Origin: Actinomycetota bacterium | GTDB lineage: Bacteria; Actinomycetota; Actinomycetes; S36-B12; UBA10799 | Assembly (NCBI GenBank): GCA_003452655.1 | Contig: DMNR01000026.1 | Span: 1 to 9,781 of the forward strand | Length of the DNA: 9,781 bases | Direction: 5' to 3' | Part shown: positions 1 through 6,541 of the stretch, piece after piece | Layout: every line of letters begins with the position of its first letter | Numbering within the stretch: position 1 is the stretch's first letter | Translations under genes and position numbers: made by a program | The notes under the pieces: model-generated | What the model saw: only the letters and a program-made list of their open reading frames with translations | Databases searched by the model: none | Told to the model about the DNA's origin: nothing

Positions 1-22
1 GCAGGTGTCGTCGACGACTAGG

Positions 23-50
23 TGTTGCGGCTCATGAGGTTGGTGTCACC
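23..50 (+). repeat. Left terminal inverted repeat of the IS481-family element
   Basis: Compared with the reverse complement of 1127-1154, 22 of 28 positions match, including the shared blocks GCTCATGA and GTTGGTG. The repeat starts TGT at position 23. Confidence 0.87.
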
Positions 51-142
51 CGGCGCCGTAGGTCGTGAGGGACGGGCAGGTCCCCGGCGGCAAAGATGGA
101 AGTCGACCAAGACAACCGTCGCCGACACGAAGGACCTGCCCT

Positions 143-1159
143 GTGACCCACCGTAATGCTCCGCTGACCCCTCAAGGCCGTCTGCGGTTGGTGCTGCGCT
201 GCCGCCATCGACCGATCGCCCACATCGCCGCCGAAGCAGGCGTCTCCCGCCAGTGCTTGGGCAAGTGGGTGGCCCGCTACCGCGAGCACGGCGAAGCCGG
301 CCTTCACGATCGTTCGAGTGCACCAGCCCAGCGGCCCACCCAGACACCTGTTGCGGTGGTCGAGCAGATAGCGGTGATGCGGAAGAACAAGTGGTCAGCG
401 CGCCGGATCGTGCGCGAACTCGCGGCCCAGGACATCCCCATCTCGGTGGCCACGGTGACTCGGTGGCTACACAAGCTCGGCCTCGCGCGCCTGGATCACC
501 TCGACGTCGACGGCGAACCGCTGCGCAGGCCCGGCACCATCAAGGCCTGGTGGCCCGGGCACATGATCCACATCGATGTGAAGAAGGTCGGCCGCATCCC
601 CGACGGCGGCGGCTGGCGCATCCACGGCATCAACTCCGACCAGGCCCGCGCCGCAGCCAGGGCCACCGCCAAGGCGAAGGCCAGCGGGACCCGGCCGGGC
701 TACGTCTACCTGCACTCCGCAGTCGATGGGTTCTCCCGTCTGGCCTACACCGAGGCCCTCGAGGACGAGACCGCGAAGACCGCGATCGGGTTCCTCTTCC
801 GTGCCCGCGTCTGGTTCGCCGCCCACGGCGTCACCCGCTTCACCCGGATCGTGACCGACAACGGCTCCTGCTATCGCGCCAAGGACTTCACCCGCGCGGT
901 GTGCTCCTTCGCCGCGCGCCATCAGCGGACCAGGCCCTACACGCCCCGCCACAACGGCAAGGTGGAGCGATACCAGCGGATCCTGGCCAACGAACTGCTT
1001 TACGCCCGCCCCTGGCTCAGCGAAGACCACCGCCGCGACGCGATCGCGACCTGGAACCTGCACTACAACTACCATCGAACCCACAGCGCCGCCGGCGACC
1101 AGCCCCCGGCCTCACGCTTGCGGACCGGCGTCACCAACGTCATGAGCAACTACAGTTAG
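143..1159 (+). CDS. IS481-family DDE transposase
   Basis: The gene codes for 338 residues of an IS481-family transposase that cuts and joins the ends of its own element. I prefer the GTG at 143 because AGGA at 131-134 sits 8 bases upstream; the frame stays open back to a GTG at 65, but that extension does not look like protein. Residues 15-110 form a helix-turn-helix region with the segment IAAEAGVSRQCLGKWVARYR. The catalytic core follows with D145 (HIDVK), D239 (VTDNGS) and E275 (NGKVERYQ). The last two are separated by exactly 35 residues, giving a DD35E triad. No frameshift or internal stop is seen. The final codons run through the right inverted repeat, and the TAG stop at 1157-1159 lies in flanking target DNA. 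The third codon positions look more GC-rich than in the genes to the right, which would fit a separate origin. Confidence 0.93.
   Translation: MTHRNAPLTPQGRLRLVLRCRHRPIAHIAAEAGVSRQCLGKWVARYREHGEAGLHDRSSAPAQRPTQTPVAVVEQIAVMRKNKWSARRIVRELAAQDIPISVATVTRWLHKLGLARLDHLDVDGEPLRRPGTIKAWWPGHMIHIDVKKVGRIPDGGGWRIHGINSDQARAAARATAKAKASGTRPGYVYLHSAVDGFSRLAYTEALEDETAKTAIGFLFRARVWFAAHGVTRFTRIVTDNGSCYRAKDFTRAVCSFAARHQRTRPYTPRHNGKVERYQRILANELLYARPWLSEDHRRDAIATWNLHYNYHRTHSAAGDQPPASRLRTGVTNVMSNYS
1127..1154 (-). repeat. Right terminal inverted repeat of the IS481-family element
   Basis: The reverse complement begins TGTAGTTGCTCATGACG and pairs with 23-50. The repeat is also coding sequence, for the last residues of the transposase. 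Confidence 0.87.
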
Positions 1160-1168
1160 TGCCAACCG

Positions 1169-1191
1169 GGGCCACGGCCTTCCGGTGGCCC
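1169..1191 (+). terminator. GC-rich hairpin after the transposase, possible terminator
   Basis: GGGCCAC (1169-1175) pairs perfectly with GTGGCCC (1185-1191) around a 9-base loop, 10 bases after the transposase stop. No T-run follows, so a classical intrinsic terminator is not shown. Such U-poor hairpins have been proposed as terminators in actinobacteria. It may help insulate the LysR-type gene from transposase transcription. The rest of 1160-1287 holds no convincing promoter that I can point to. Confidence 0.35.
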
Positions 1192-1287
1192 GGGGTCTGC
1201 CTTGGGGTGCCGTGACAGCCTGGGAGGTCAAGACCCTGCCCCCGCCGAGCGGTTGGGCTAGAACGATGCGTCACAAGGGGATACGAA

Positions 1288-2214
1288 GTGCCGTCACTGC
1301 AGGATGTCTGGAACGTCACTCGTCTGAGGTTGCTTGTAGAGCTGGAGAAGTGCAGCAGCTTGTCGCAGGCGGCCGAGGCGGTTGGTGTCAGCCAACCTAG
1401 CGCCAGCGAGCATATTCGCTTGTTGAACGCTGCCGCGGGAGAACCGATTGTTGAGCGCTACGGACGGTCGCTACGGCTCACCCACGCGGGTCGCGTGTTA
1501 GCCGTCTACGCCTCCCAAGCACTCTCGAACCGCACTGCCGGCGAGTCCGCCCTTGCCGCCCGCGCGGGACTGCGCACCGGCACGCTCGAGCTCGGCGCGT
1601 CTTCGGTGCCTGGAACTTATTTGGTTCCAGACATCATCGAGCAGTTCCAGCAGGAATGTCCCGATGTCAACGTGCACGTGTCGGTGGGATCGACCGCAGA
1701 AGTTCGTCAATGGCTAAGTTCGGGTCGAGTCACGTGCGCTGTCACGTGTGGTGATATGCGCGACGAGCGCCTGACAGTGACCGCCCTTGGCCCTGATGAG
1801 ATCGTCGGTGTAGCCAGACCCCGCTTCCTTGACCTGTCCTCGGACGGCTATGTGGACGCCGCCGCCCTCGATGATTTCACGCTTCTGGTTCAAGAAACGG
1901 GCTCAAGCACCCGCGAGTACGCCTTGGGACTTTTGTCCGGCACTGACTACTCGTTCCGCAACGTATGGGAACTGGGTTCGGTGGACGCGGTCAAGCGGGC
2001 GGCGCGTCGAGGCCGTGGAGTCGGCTTCCTGTCCACTCACACCATTGCGGACGAGCAACGGCGGGGGGAGGTCGTCGCTTTCCGGGTGACGGATTTGCCT
2101 TCGCCAGCGCGGCGAGTGTGTTGGGTCCGGCTGACGCGGGCGTCTGTCAGTCCCGCCGAAACGTACTTCGAGTCGATGCTGCGGTCGCACCTCTCCCGCG
2201 CGGGTGGGGTGTAG
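1288..2214 (+). CDS. LysR-type transcriptional regulator
   Basis: The gene codes for a 308-residue LysR-type regulator, a normal length for the family. It starts at GTG 1288, with AAGGGG at 1275-1280 seven bases upstream. The N-terminal winged helix-turn-helix spans about residues 8-65, with the recognition region LSQAAEAVGVSQPSASEHIR at 25-44. A linker leads to a substrate-binding-like effector domain from about residue 90, beginning near TLELGASSVPGTYLVPDII. Proteins of this family bind a small metabolite and usually activate a neighbouring catabolic operon. Here the regulator lies upstream of that operon in the same direction, rather than divergent as is more usual. The gap after it holds an ATC-N9-GAT dyad of the type LysR regulators bind. 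The inducer is unknown; a substrate or phosphorylated intermediate of the downstream pathway is the natural guess. One TTA leucine codon occurs at 1498-1500. Confidence 0.92.
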   Translation: MPSLQDVWNVTRLRLLVELEKCSSLSQAAEAVGVSQPSASEHIRLLNAAAGEPIVERYGRSLRLTHAGRVLAVYASQALSNRTAGESALAARAGLRTGTLELGASSVPGTYLVPDIIEQFQQECPDVNVHVSVGSTAEVRQWLSSGRVTCAVTCGDMRDERLTVTALGPDEIVGVARPRFLDLSSDGYVDAAALDDFTLLVQETGSSTREYALGLLSGTDYSFRNVWELGSVDAVKRAARRGRGVGFLSTHTIADEQRRGEVVAFRVTDLPSPARRVCWVRLTRASVSPAETYFESMLRSHLSRAGGV

Positions 2215-2227
2215 TCGTTAACCGGAC

Positions 2228-2246
2228 GTATCGGGTAATCCGATAC
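2228..2246 (+). promoter_or_regulatory. Probable LysR-type operator (perfect 7-bp dyad)
   Basis: GTATCGG (2228-2234) and CCGATAC (2240-2246) form a perfect inverted repeat with a 5-base centre. Within it lies ATC-N9-GAT (2230-2244), the same form as the classical NodD-type LysR box, and also T-N11-A (2231 and 2243). It sits 13 bases after the LysR-type stop codon and about 130 bp before the operon's first start. No T-run follows, so a terminator is less likely. Binding by the adjacent regulator is inferred from motif and position. Confidence 0.6.
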
Positions 2247-2267
2247 ATAGCCGGCTGGAACTCCCAT

Positions 2268-2282
2268 CTGCCGATGTGGCAG
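2268..2282 (+). promoter_or_regulatory. Second dyad upstream of the operon
   Basis: CTGCC (2268-2272) and GGCAG (2278-2282) are a perfect 5-bp inverted repeat around GATGT. The dyad also fits T-N11-A (2269 and 2281). Its centre is 38 bp downstream of the centre of the 2228-2246 dyad. It could be the second contact of a LysR tetramer, nearer the promoter. Its sequence is unlike the first site, so this is tentative. Confidence 0.35.
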
Positions 2283-2302
2283 GCGCGAGTGCCGAGGATT
2301 CA

Positions 2303-2332
2303 TTGACTCGACTTATAGTCCGCTCCTATCGT
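2303..2332 (+). promoter_or_regulatory. Possible operon promoter
   Basis: TTGACT (2303-2308) matches five of six bases of the -35 consensus. TATCGT (2327-2332), 18 bases on, is a weak -10. A better -10 match, TATAGT (2314-2319), has no good -35 at the right distance; this is common for activator-dependent promoters. Either choice puts the start of transcription near 2326-2340, leaving a short leader before the start codon at 2376. Confidence 0.4.
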
Positions 2333-2352
2333 TCAACGATCGTTAGTTGATC
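2328..2352 (+). promoter_or_regulatory. 11-bp tandem motif with palindrome near the presumed transcription start
   Basis: ATCGTTCAACG (2328-2338) is followed directly by ATCGTTAGTTG (2339-2349), sharing 7 of 11 bases, and a further ATC ends the array. The perfect palindrome AACGATCGTT (2335-2344) bridges the two units, and TCAAC/GTTGA arms flank it at 2333-2337 and 2346-2350. The period is about one helical turn. The position, overlapping or just after the presumed transcription start, suits a repressor operator or a short leader structure. The binder is unknown. Confidence 0.4.
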
Positions 2353-2375
2353 CCAGACGACTTTAGGAGCGGCGG

Positions 2376-3830
2376 ATGCAATCAAGCGGCCTCCCACTTG
2401 TGGAGACTCCAGATGTCCTGATCGTGGGGGCGGGTGTCATTGGTACGTCGATTGCTATGGCCCTCTCCCATCTTGACGTGGACGTTGCGGTCGTTGAGCG
2501 GCGACACGACGTCGGCGAGGAGACGTCCCGCGCCAACAGCGGTATCGCTAATTGCGGCTGGTCTCTTGCGCCGGGCAGCCTTGAGGCGCAGTTGGTTTGT
2601 GCCTCGAGTCCGCGGTGGGAGGACATTGCCTCGAGGCTAGGTGTCACGTTTCGCCGGGTGGGCCTGACCCTTTTGGCCTTCTCGGAGGAGGAGGCATCCG
2701 GGATCTCGGCGTTGTGCGAACGAGCCACGGAGAACGGCGTCACAGTCCGAGAGGTGCGCGGTGATGAACTCGCTGAAGTTGCTCCGCACGCCTCTGGTCG
2801 GGCGGTAGCCGGCATCTATGTCCCCGATGAGGGGGTCGTCGACTCAGTGCGGTTGCCAGTCGCATTCGCCGAGCTCGCCTCCGTTAACGGGGTGCGCTTC
2901 TATCTGGGGGAGTCGGTGGTCTCAGCCTCTTTAGGCAATGGACAGGTCGAAGAGGTGCTGACGACAAAACGTCGCTTCCGGCCGCGGTTTGTCGTGAACG
3001 CCGCTGGCCTGGGGGCGGACTTCGTTTCGAAGTCTCTAGGCGGCGACGAATTCTCCATCACTCCGCGCCGAGGGCAGTGGGTTCTGCTCGATAGGGAGTT
3101 CGGGAAACGAGTTCCGTCGATCCTCACCGGAATGCCGGGGAAGCTCGGTCACGGTCCGATGGTTATCCCGACCGCCCACGGGTCGGTGCTCATCGGTCCG
3201 GACGCAGAGGACCTCGAAGACAAGACAGATAAGTCTACGACCGGAGCAGGTCTTGACGACGTGGTGGATCGGTGTCGTGTCTTGATGCCGGACATTGACA
3301 CGAAGTTCGCTATCAAGACCTTCGCGGGTCTGCGACCCCACAGCGACAAGACGTACCGCGTCGGCTGGTCTGAGACTGCAGGGAACCTCCTCCAAGCCGC
3401 GGGCATTCGCTCGACAGGGGTCTCCTCATCGCTGGCGATGGGAGACCACATCCGTGATTTGCTCGTCGGAGCGGGGCTCAGCGATCGGCTGGACGCGGGA
3501 GCTCGTAACGACCTCGAGTACACGCCGCCGCTATGGGCGGACGGCGACTACGCGCGGGTTGCTAAGGACCCGTTGGGCCGCACGGTGGTGTGTGCCTGCG
3601 AGAAGGTCACCGCTGCCGACATCCATCAAGCCCTGCGGGAGCCGTTGCCGGCGACATCCATCGGGGGAGTGGCCAGACGGACCCATGCGACGTGGGGGCG
3701 TTGCCAAGGTTCGGCGTGCCTGTCCGGAGTCTCGTTCATCACCTCGCTCTATACCCCAGGAGAGGCGTGGGAAACGCCGATGCATGAGCCGGGATCAACG
3801 CTTGGCGCGGGGGTGACGACCGGTGAGTGA
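2376..3830 (+). CDS. GlpA-like FAD-dependent oxidoreductase with C-terminal BFD-like domain
   Basis: The gene codes for 484 residues and starts at ATG 2376 behind AGGAG (2365-2369). Residues 13-380 form a DAO-family flavoprotein. The dinucleotide motif GAGVIG is at 18-23, followed by VVERR and TSRANSGI. A C-terminal substrate/FAD segment has FAGLRP (316-321) and AGIRSTGVSSSLAMG. Residues 400-460 carry C406, C408, C443 and C448 (CxC...CxxxxC), the pattern of the BFD-like [2Fe-2S] domain fused to GlpA proteins. The overall layout matches anaerobic-type glycerol-3-phosphate dehydrogenase subunit A, which passes electrons through partner subunits to quinone. At the place where GlpA relatives usually read IVHAG, this protein has I-A-N-C-G (57-61), so glycerol 3-phosphate may not be its substrate. 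The DAO family also includes amine and amino-acid oxidising enzymes. It is the first gene of the operon and overlaps the next by 8 bp, which suggests a complex. Confidence 0.85.
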   Translation: MQSSGLPLVETPDVLIVGAGVIGTSIAMALSHLDVDVAVVERRHDVGEETSRANSGIANCGWSLAPGSLEAQLVCASSPRWEDIASRLGVTFRRVGLTLLAFSEEEASGISALCERATENGVTVREVRGDELAEVAPHASGRAVAGIYVPDEGVVDSVRLPVAFAELASVNGVRFYLGESVVSASLGNGQVEEVLTTKRRFRPRFVVNAAGLGADFVSKSLGGDEFSITPRRGQWVLLDREFGKRVPSILTGMPGKLGHGPMVIPTAHGSVLIGPDAEDLEDKTDKSTTGAGLDDVVDRCRVLMPDIDTKFAIKTFAGLRPHSDKTYRVGWSETAGNLLQAAGIRSTGVSSSLAMGDHIRDLLVGAGLSDRLDAGARNDLEYTPPLWADGDYARVAKDPLGRTVVCACEKVTAADIHQALREPLPATSIGGVARRTHATWGRCQGSACLSGVSFITSLYTPGEAWETPMHEPGSTLGAGVTTGE

Positions 3831-4611
3831 CGTGGTCGTTGCGGGTGCTGGACGTACCGGCATCTTGGTGTCGCGGATGCTCGCGGAGCGTGGAATCGGT
3901 GTAACGCTCGTCGAGCGATTGCCGGCTCCGGGGGGCCAGGAGCCGGAGACCGATGCCGCTCAGCTTGCTCGGGCCGCGTCGCGCGCCGGCGTGCGGATGA
4001 TGCTTGGCACTCTCGCGGCCGAGTTCCGCCAGGGTCAGGTCCATACCCTGGGGGTAGAGGGTGCAGTCACGCTGTCGGCCGATGCACTCGTCGTGGCTAC
4101 GGGATCTCGGCCGCAAACGCGTGCCGAGCTTGGCATCGCAGGGGAGCGCGGTGCCGGGGTCATGCCCGGGTCCGCGACCCGGCACCTCCTGGACTCGGGT
4201 GTGCTTTTGGGCCGTCACCCGCTGGTGATCGGAGACGGTCATTTGGCTGAGGAGCTCTGCTCGGCCTTAGGCTCTGCCGGCGCCATCACGGTGACGTCGG
4301 TTCGAGCCGGGTCGGACGGGGTTGATCCATGGCCTGGCACGAACACCTTCACCGATGCCCGGGTTCTGAGCGTGCACGGTTTTCCCCGGGTGAACCGGGC
4401 AGTGGTGTCCCAGGGCGATCGCCTGACCCATGTGCACGCGGACGCGGTGATCTTGGCTGCCAGTCGGGTTGCGATGCGCAACATCGAGGGGGCTGTCTTC
4501 GGAGGACCCCACGTCGTCGAATGCTTCAGCCTCGCCGAACCCAAGACGTTCGACAACGCCGAAGCAGCGGCGATGCAAGCCTGCGAACAAACCATGCTCA
4601 CGTTGCGCTGA
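3823..4611 (+). CDS. Short GlpB-like / Pyr_redox flavoprotein subunit
   Basis: The gene codes for 262 residues, starting at GTG 3823 inside the end of the previous gene, with a G-run at 3809-3813 as likely ribosome binding site. The first nucleotide-binding fold has GAGRTG at 8-13 and VERLPAPGGQ. VVATGSRPQTR at about 90-100 is the typical Pyr_redox signature, and a second fold begins at VIGDGHLAEE (135-144). This resembles the NAD/FAD subunit that accompanies GlpA-BFD proteins in other bacteria. It is clearly shorter than those partners, which from memory run to about 400 residues. It probably forms the second subunit of an oxidoreductase with the upstream protein, taking electrons from the FAD/FeS subunit. 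Comparable two-flavoprotein systems include hydroxyproline, octopine and cyanide-forming dehydrogenases, so amine substrates are possible. The true electron acceptor is not evident. Confidence 0.78.
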   Translation: MSDVVVAGAGRTGILVSRMLAERGIGVTLVERLPAPGGQEPETDAAQLARAASRAGVRMMLGTLAAEFRQGQVHTLGVEGAVTLSADALVVATGSRPQTRAELGIAGERGAGVMPGSATRHLLDSGVLLGRHPLVIGDGHLAEELCSALGSAGAITVTSVRAGSDGVDPWPGTNTFTDARVLSVHGFPRVNRAVVSQGDRLTHVHADAVILAASRVAMRNIEGAVFGGPHVVECFSLAEPKTFDNAEAAAMQACEQTMLTLR

Positions 4612-4641
4612 CCGTCAAAAACGCCTGATCAGGAGACCCCA

Positions 4642-4875
4642 ATGCAAGTGCTTTCACCAGTTGGAGAGTTCAAAGTCGCCGTCGACGGCGTACGTATCCG
4701 TGACGGCCGGCTGGTTGTTCACATGTCCATGGGCGCCTGGCGCTCCGAGGCCACGCTCGAGCGTGGTGACCTGCCCTACGTTGGTGTCGCCGCGAGCTTG
4801 CTCTTCGGCACGTTCTATATGGGTCGTCAGTCAGTAAAAATCGCCCTCAAGGCCCGAGAGTTGGGCTCACGATGA
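4642..4875 (+). CDS. Small conserved-looking protein of unknown function
   Basis: The gene codes for 77 residues and starts at ATG 4642 with a strong AGGAG (4631-4635) six bases upstream. Its stop overlaps the next start as ATGA at 4872-4875. I do not recognise the family. The first half looks beta-rich (GEFKVAVDGVRIRDGRLVVH), and a hydrophobic stretch VGVAASLLFGTFYMG at about 51-65 is followed by a basic end. There is no cysteine, so it cannot bind an iron-sulphur cluster in the way the small subunits of GlpC-like or Hcn-like complexes do. Placed directly after the two flavoproteins, it could be a third subunit, for example a membrane-contact or assembly piece. That is a guess from position only. 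The good ribosome binding site and coupled junction make it a real gene. Confidence 0.75.
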   Translation: MQVLSPVGEFKVAVDGVRIRDGRLVVHMSMGAWRSEATLERGDLPYVGVAASLLFGTFYMGRQSVKIALKARELGSR

Positions 4876-5726
4876 CTGTGGCTAAGTTGGTGCCCGTCCT
4901 TGAGGCCGCCACGGCGGGCGGCTATGGCGTCCTGGCGGTCAACATCGTGAACGGGCTGACGCTCAGGGCGGTGGTTGATGCGGCCGAAGAACTACGCGCA
5001 CCGGTGATAGTTCAGACGTCCGTCAAGACGGTCCTGTCGCAAGGTATTCCCGAGACCATGTCCATGTATCGCCACGCCGCCGAGCGCGCGACCGTGCCGG
5101 TGGTGCTCCATCTAGACCACTGCACCGATCGAAATGTGCTCCTCGACTGCCTGAAGGCTGGCTGGGGTTCTGTGCTTTTCGACTGTTCGGGTCGCACGCT
5201 CGAGGAGGCGACCGAGCAAACCAAGCAGGTAGTGAGGGAGGCTCGGAGCTTTGGGGCGGACGTCGAGGGTGAGATCGAGGGGATAACGGGTGTCGAGGAC
5301 GGGGTCGGCAGCGACGACAAATCGGAGCTTTACCCCCGGGATGACGCAGTGCGCTTCATACGCGAGACAGGGATCGACTGCTTCGCGCCAGCCATTGGCA
5401 ACGCACACGGTGACTACCCCCAGCTTCCCAACCTTGACGTCGACCGGGTGGACTCGCTGGTGGACGCGACCGGGCTCCCTATGGCGTTGCATGGCGGGAG
5501 CGGGCTGAGCGACGACCAGTTTCGGGACCTGATTTCCCGTGGCTGCGCCAAGGTGAACATCTCCACCGCACTCAAGCAGGCATACATCGACGCGCACCGG
5601 GATTTCCTGGCGGAGAACCCGGACTGCCATGAACCCTTGACGTTGATGGCGTTTGTGTCGAGCCGCGTGAGCATGGTCGCGCAGGGGCTCATCAAGGTAT
5701 TCGGCAGCGAAGGGCGTGTCGCATGA
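4872..5726 (+). CDS. Class II (zinc-dependent) fructose-bisphosphate-type aldolase
   Basis: The gene codes for a 284-residue class II aldolase of the Fba/GatY/KbaY/IolJ group, at the usual length for the GatY/KbaY type. Visible motifs are HLDHC with D82 as the probable general acid and H83 as zinc ligand, GEIEG with E134, GNAHG with H179 (zinc), LHGGSG with H207 (zinc), and the phosphate-binding NIST starting at N229. These enzymes join or split dihydroxyacetone phosphate and an aldehyde. The aldehyde partner cannot be read by eye; candidates include glyceraldehyde 3-phosphate, glycolaldehyde phosphate and other short aldehydes. The gene overlaps both neighbours by 4 bp (ATGA at each end). 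The next gene is a sugar-bisphosphate-type phosphatase, so a bisphosphate product is a reasonable guess. Confidence 0.92.
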   Translation: MTVAKLVPVLEAATAGGYGVLAVNIVNGLTLRAVVDAAEELRAPVIVQTSVKTVLSQGIPETMSMYRHAAERATVPVVLHLDHCTDRNVLLDCLKAGWGSVLFDCSGRTLEEATEQTKQVVREARSFGADVEGEIEGITGVEDGVGSDDKSELYPRDDAVRFIRETGIDCFAPAIGNAHGDYPQLPNLDVDRVDSLVDATGLPMALHGGSGLSDDQFRDLISRGCAKVNISTALKQAYIDAHRDFLAENPDCHEPLTLMAFVSSRVSMVAQGLIKVFGSEGRVA

Positions 5727-6541
5727 GGGCGCTCATCTTCGATTGCGACGGCGTACTCGCAGAAACTGAGCGCGACGGACACCGGGCGGCCTTCAACCGG
5801 ATGTTCGCCGCGGAGGGTCTCGACTTCGAGTGGACTGAAGACGACTACGCCTCGGTGCTGAGCGTCGCAGGCGGCAAGGAGCGACTGCGCCGGTTATGCA
5901 CCGACGCGTTCGTGGAGCGACACGGGCTACCGACCGAGCAGGCAGCACTTGATGAGCTCGTGGCGTTGTGGCATCGACGCAAGACGCAGATTTTCTTGGA
6001 CCTCGTCGCCGAGGGGCGGATGCCATCTCGCGCCGGCGTCCGACGCCTCGCTTCTGAGGCGCGCGCCGCTGGGTGGCGTTTAGCCGTGGCGTCCACGTCC
6101 GCTGTCGTGTCGGTGGAGGCAATCGCTGAACAGGTGCTGGGCCGAGAGTTGCTGGGTGAGTGCGTGATCGCTGCTGGTGACATGGTGGAGAACAAGAAAC
6201 CCGCGCCGGACATCTACCTCCATGCGGCACGTCTGCTGGGGATCGACGCATACGACGCCGTGGCCGTGGAGGACTCGCATGTCGGGGTGTCGGCCGCCGT
6301 GGCCGCCGGCATGCGCGTAGTAGCAACAGTCAGTCATTACACGGCAGATGAGGACTTGACTGCAGCCGACATCGTTGTCGACGGCCTCGGGGAGCCCGAC
6401 GGTGCTGCAATCGCGGTGTACAAGAACGACACAAAAACAGAGATCAAAACTCATGTCGCTTTGGAGCACGTCGCCTCGTTGTTGGGTCAATCAGGGGCTA
6501 TGCGTGGAGCGGCCCTGCCGAAGGTGGACTCATGGAAATAA
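5723..6541 (+). CDS. CbbY-like HAD-family sugar phosphatase
   Basis: The gene codes for 272 residues of a HAD subfamily I hydrolase. Motif I is FDCDG with nucleophile D8 and acid/base D10. The segment ETERDGHRAAFN (15-26) is the cap-entry signature of CbbY proteins. Motif II is ASTS (S124), the catalytic lysine is in KKPAPD (K159), and motif IV is VEDS (E183, D184). Characterised CbbY enzymes remove the C1 phosphate of xylulose-1,5-bisphosphate, a by-product of RuBisCO. No RuBisCO or Calvin gene is present here. The partner is instead an aldolase, which could make that same bisphosphate from dihydroxyacetone phosphate and glycolaldehyde phosphate. A tail after about residue 230 (VYKNDTKTEIKTH onwards) is somewhat longer than in typical family members. 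beta-Phosphoglucomutase-like activity is a less likely alternative. It overlaps the transporter gene by 10 bp. Confidence 0.87.
   Translation: MRALIFDCDGVLAETERDGHRAAFNRMFAAEGLDFEWTEDDYASVLSVAGGKERLRRLCTDAFVERHGLPTEQAALDELVALWHRRKTQIFLDLVAEGRMPSRAGVRRLASEARAAGWRLAVASTSAVVSVEAIAEQVLGRELLGECVIAAGDMVENKKPAPDIYLHAARLLGIDAYDAVAVEDSHVGVSAAVAAGMRVVATVSHYTADEDLTAADIVVDGLGEPDGAAIAVYKNDTKTEIKTHVALEHVASLLGQSGAMRGAALPKVDSWK

Larger units (their letters stand above)
23..1154 (+). mobile_element. IS481-family insertion sequence, complete
   Basis: A 1,132-bp element is bounded by imperfect terminal inverted repeats that both begin with TGT, as is usual in the IS481 family, and it carries a single DDE transposase reading left to right. 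The bases just outside are ACTAGG on the left (17-22) and GTTAGT on the right (1155-1160). They share only a (C/T)TAG core, so there is no exact target duplication. IS481-type elements are known to prefer CTAG-like targets, which fits. Both ends and the reading frame look intact, so the copy could be active. It lies about 130 bp upstream of the LysR-type regulator. Confidence 0.88.

Noticed and set aside
253..1215. Long + strand open frame inside the transposase, and minus-strand frames at 467-1084 and 18-347
   Set aside because: These are Arg/Pro/Gly-rich shadow frames of a GC-rich gene, without recognisable domains. The DD35E transposase in the other frame explains the region.
1201..1287. 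Promoter for the LysR-type gene
   Set aside because: TAGAAC near 1259 is a weak -10 candidate without a matching -35, so no promoter was called.
2228..2246. Dyad after the LysR-type gene as an intrinsic terminator
   Set aside because: No T-run follows, the stem is short and not GC-dominated, and the ATC-N9-GAT form fits an operator better.
2363..2815. Minus-strand frames across the operon (for example 2363-2815, 3739-4242, 5112-5630, 5793-6326, 8650-9204)
   Set aside because: All lie opposite clear + strand enzymes, have low-complexity Arg/Ser/Pro composition and no convincing ribosome binding site or motif.
4624..4633. Palindrome CCTGATCAGG overlapping the ribosome binding site of the 77-residue gene
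   Set aside because: A hairpin would have only three pairs with a four-base loop. It is too weak to control translation and could easily be chance.
5723..6541. Calvin-cycle locus
   Set aside because: CbbY-like phosphatase, aldolase and transaldolase could hint at it, but there is no RuBisCO, phosphoribulokinase or CbbR-type arrangement in the window, and EutH plus the kinase do not fit.
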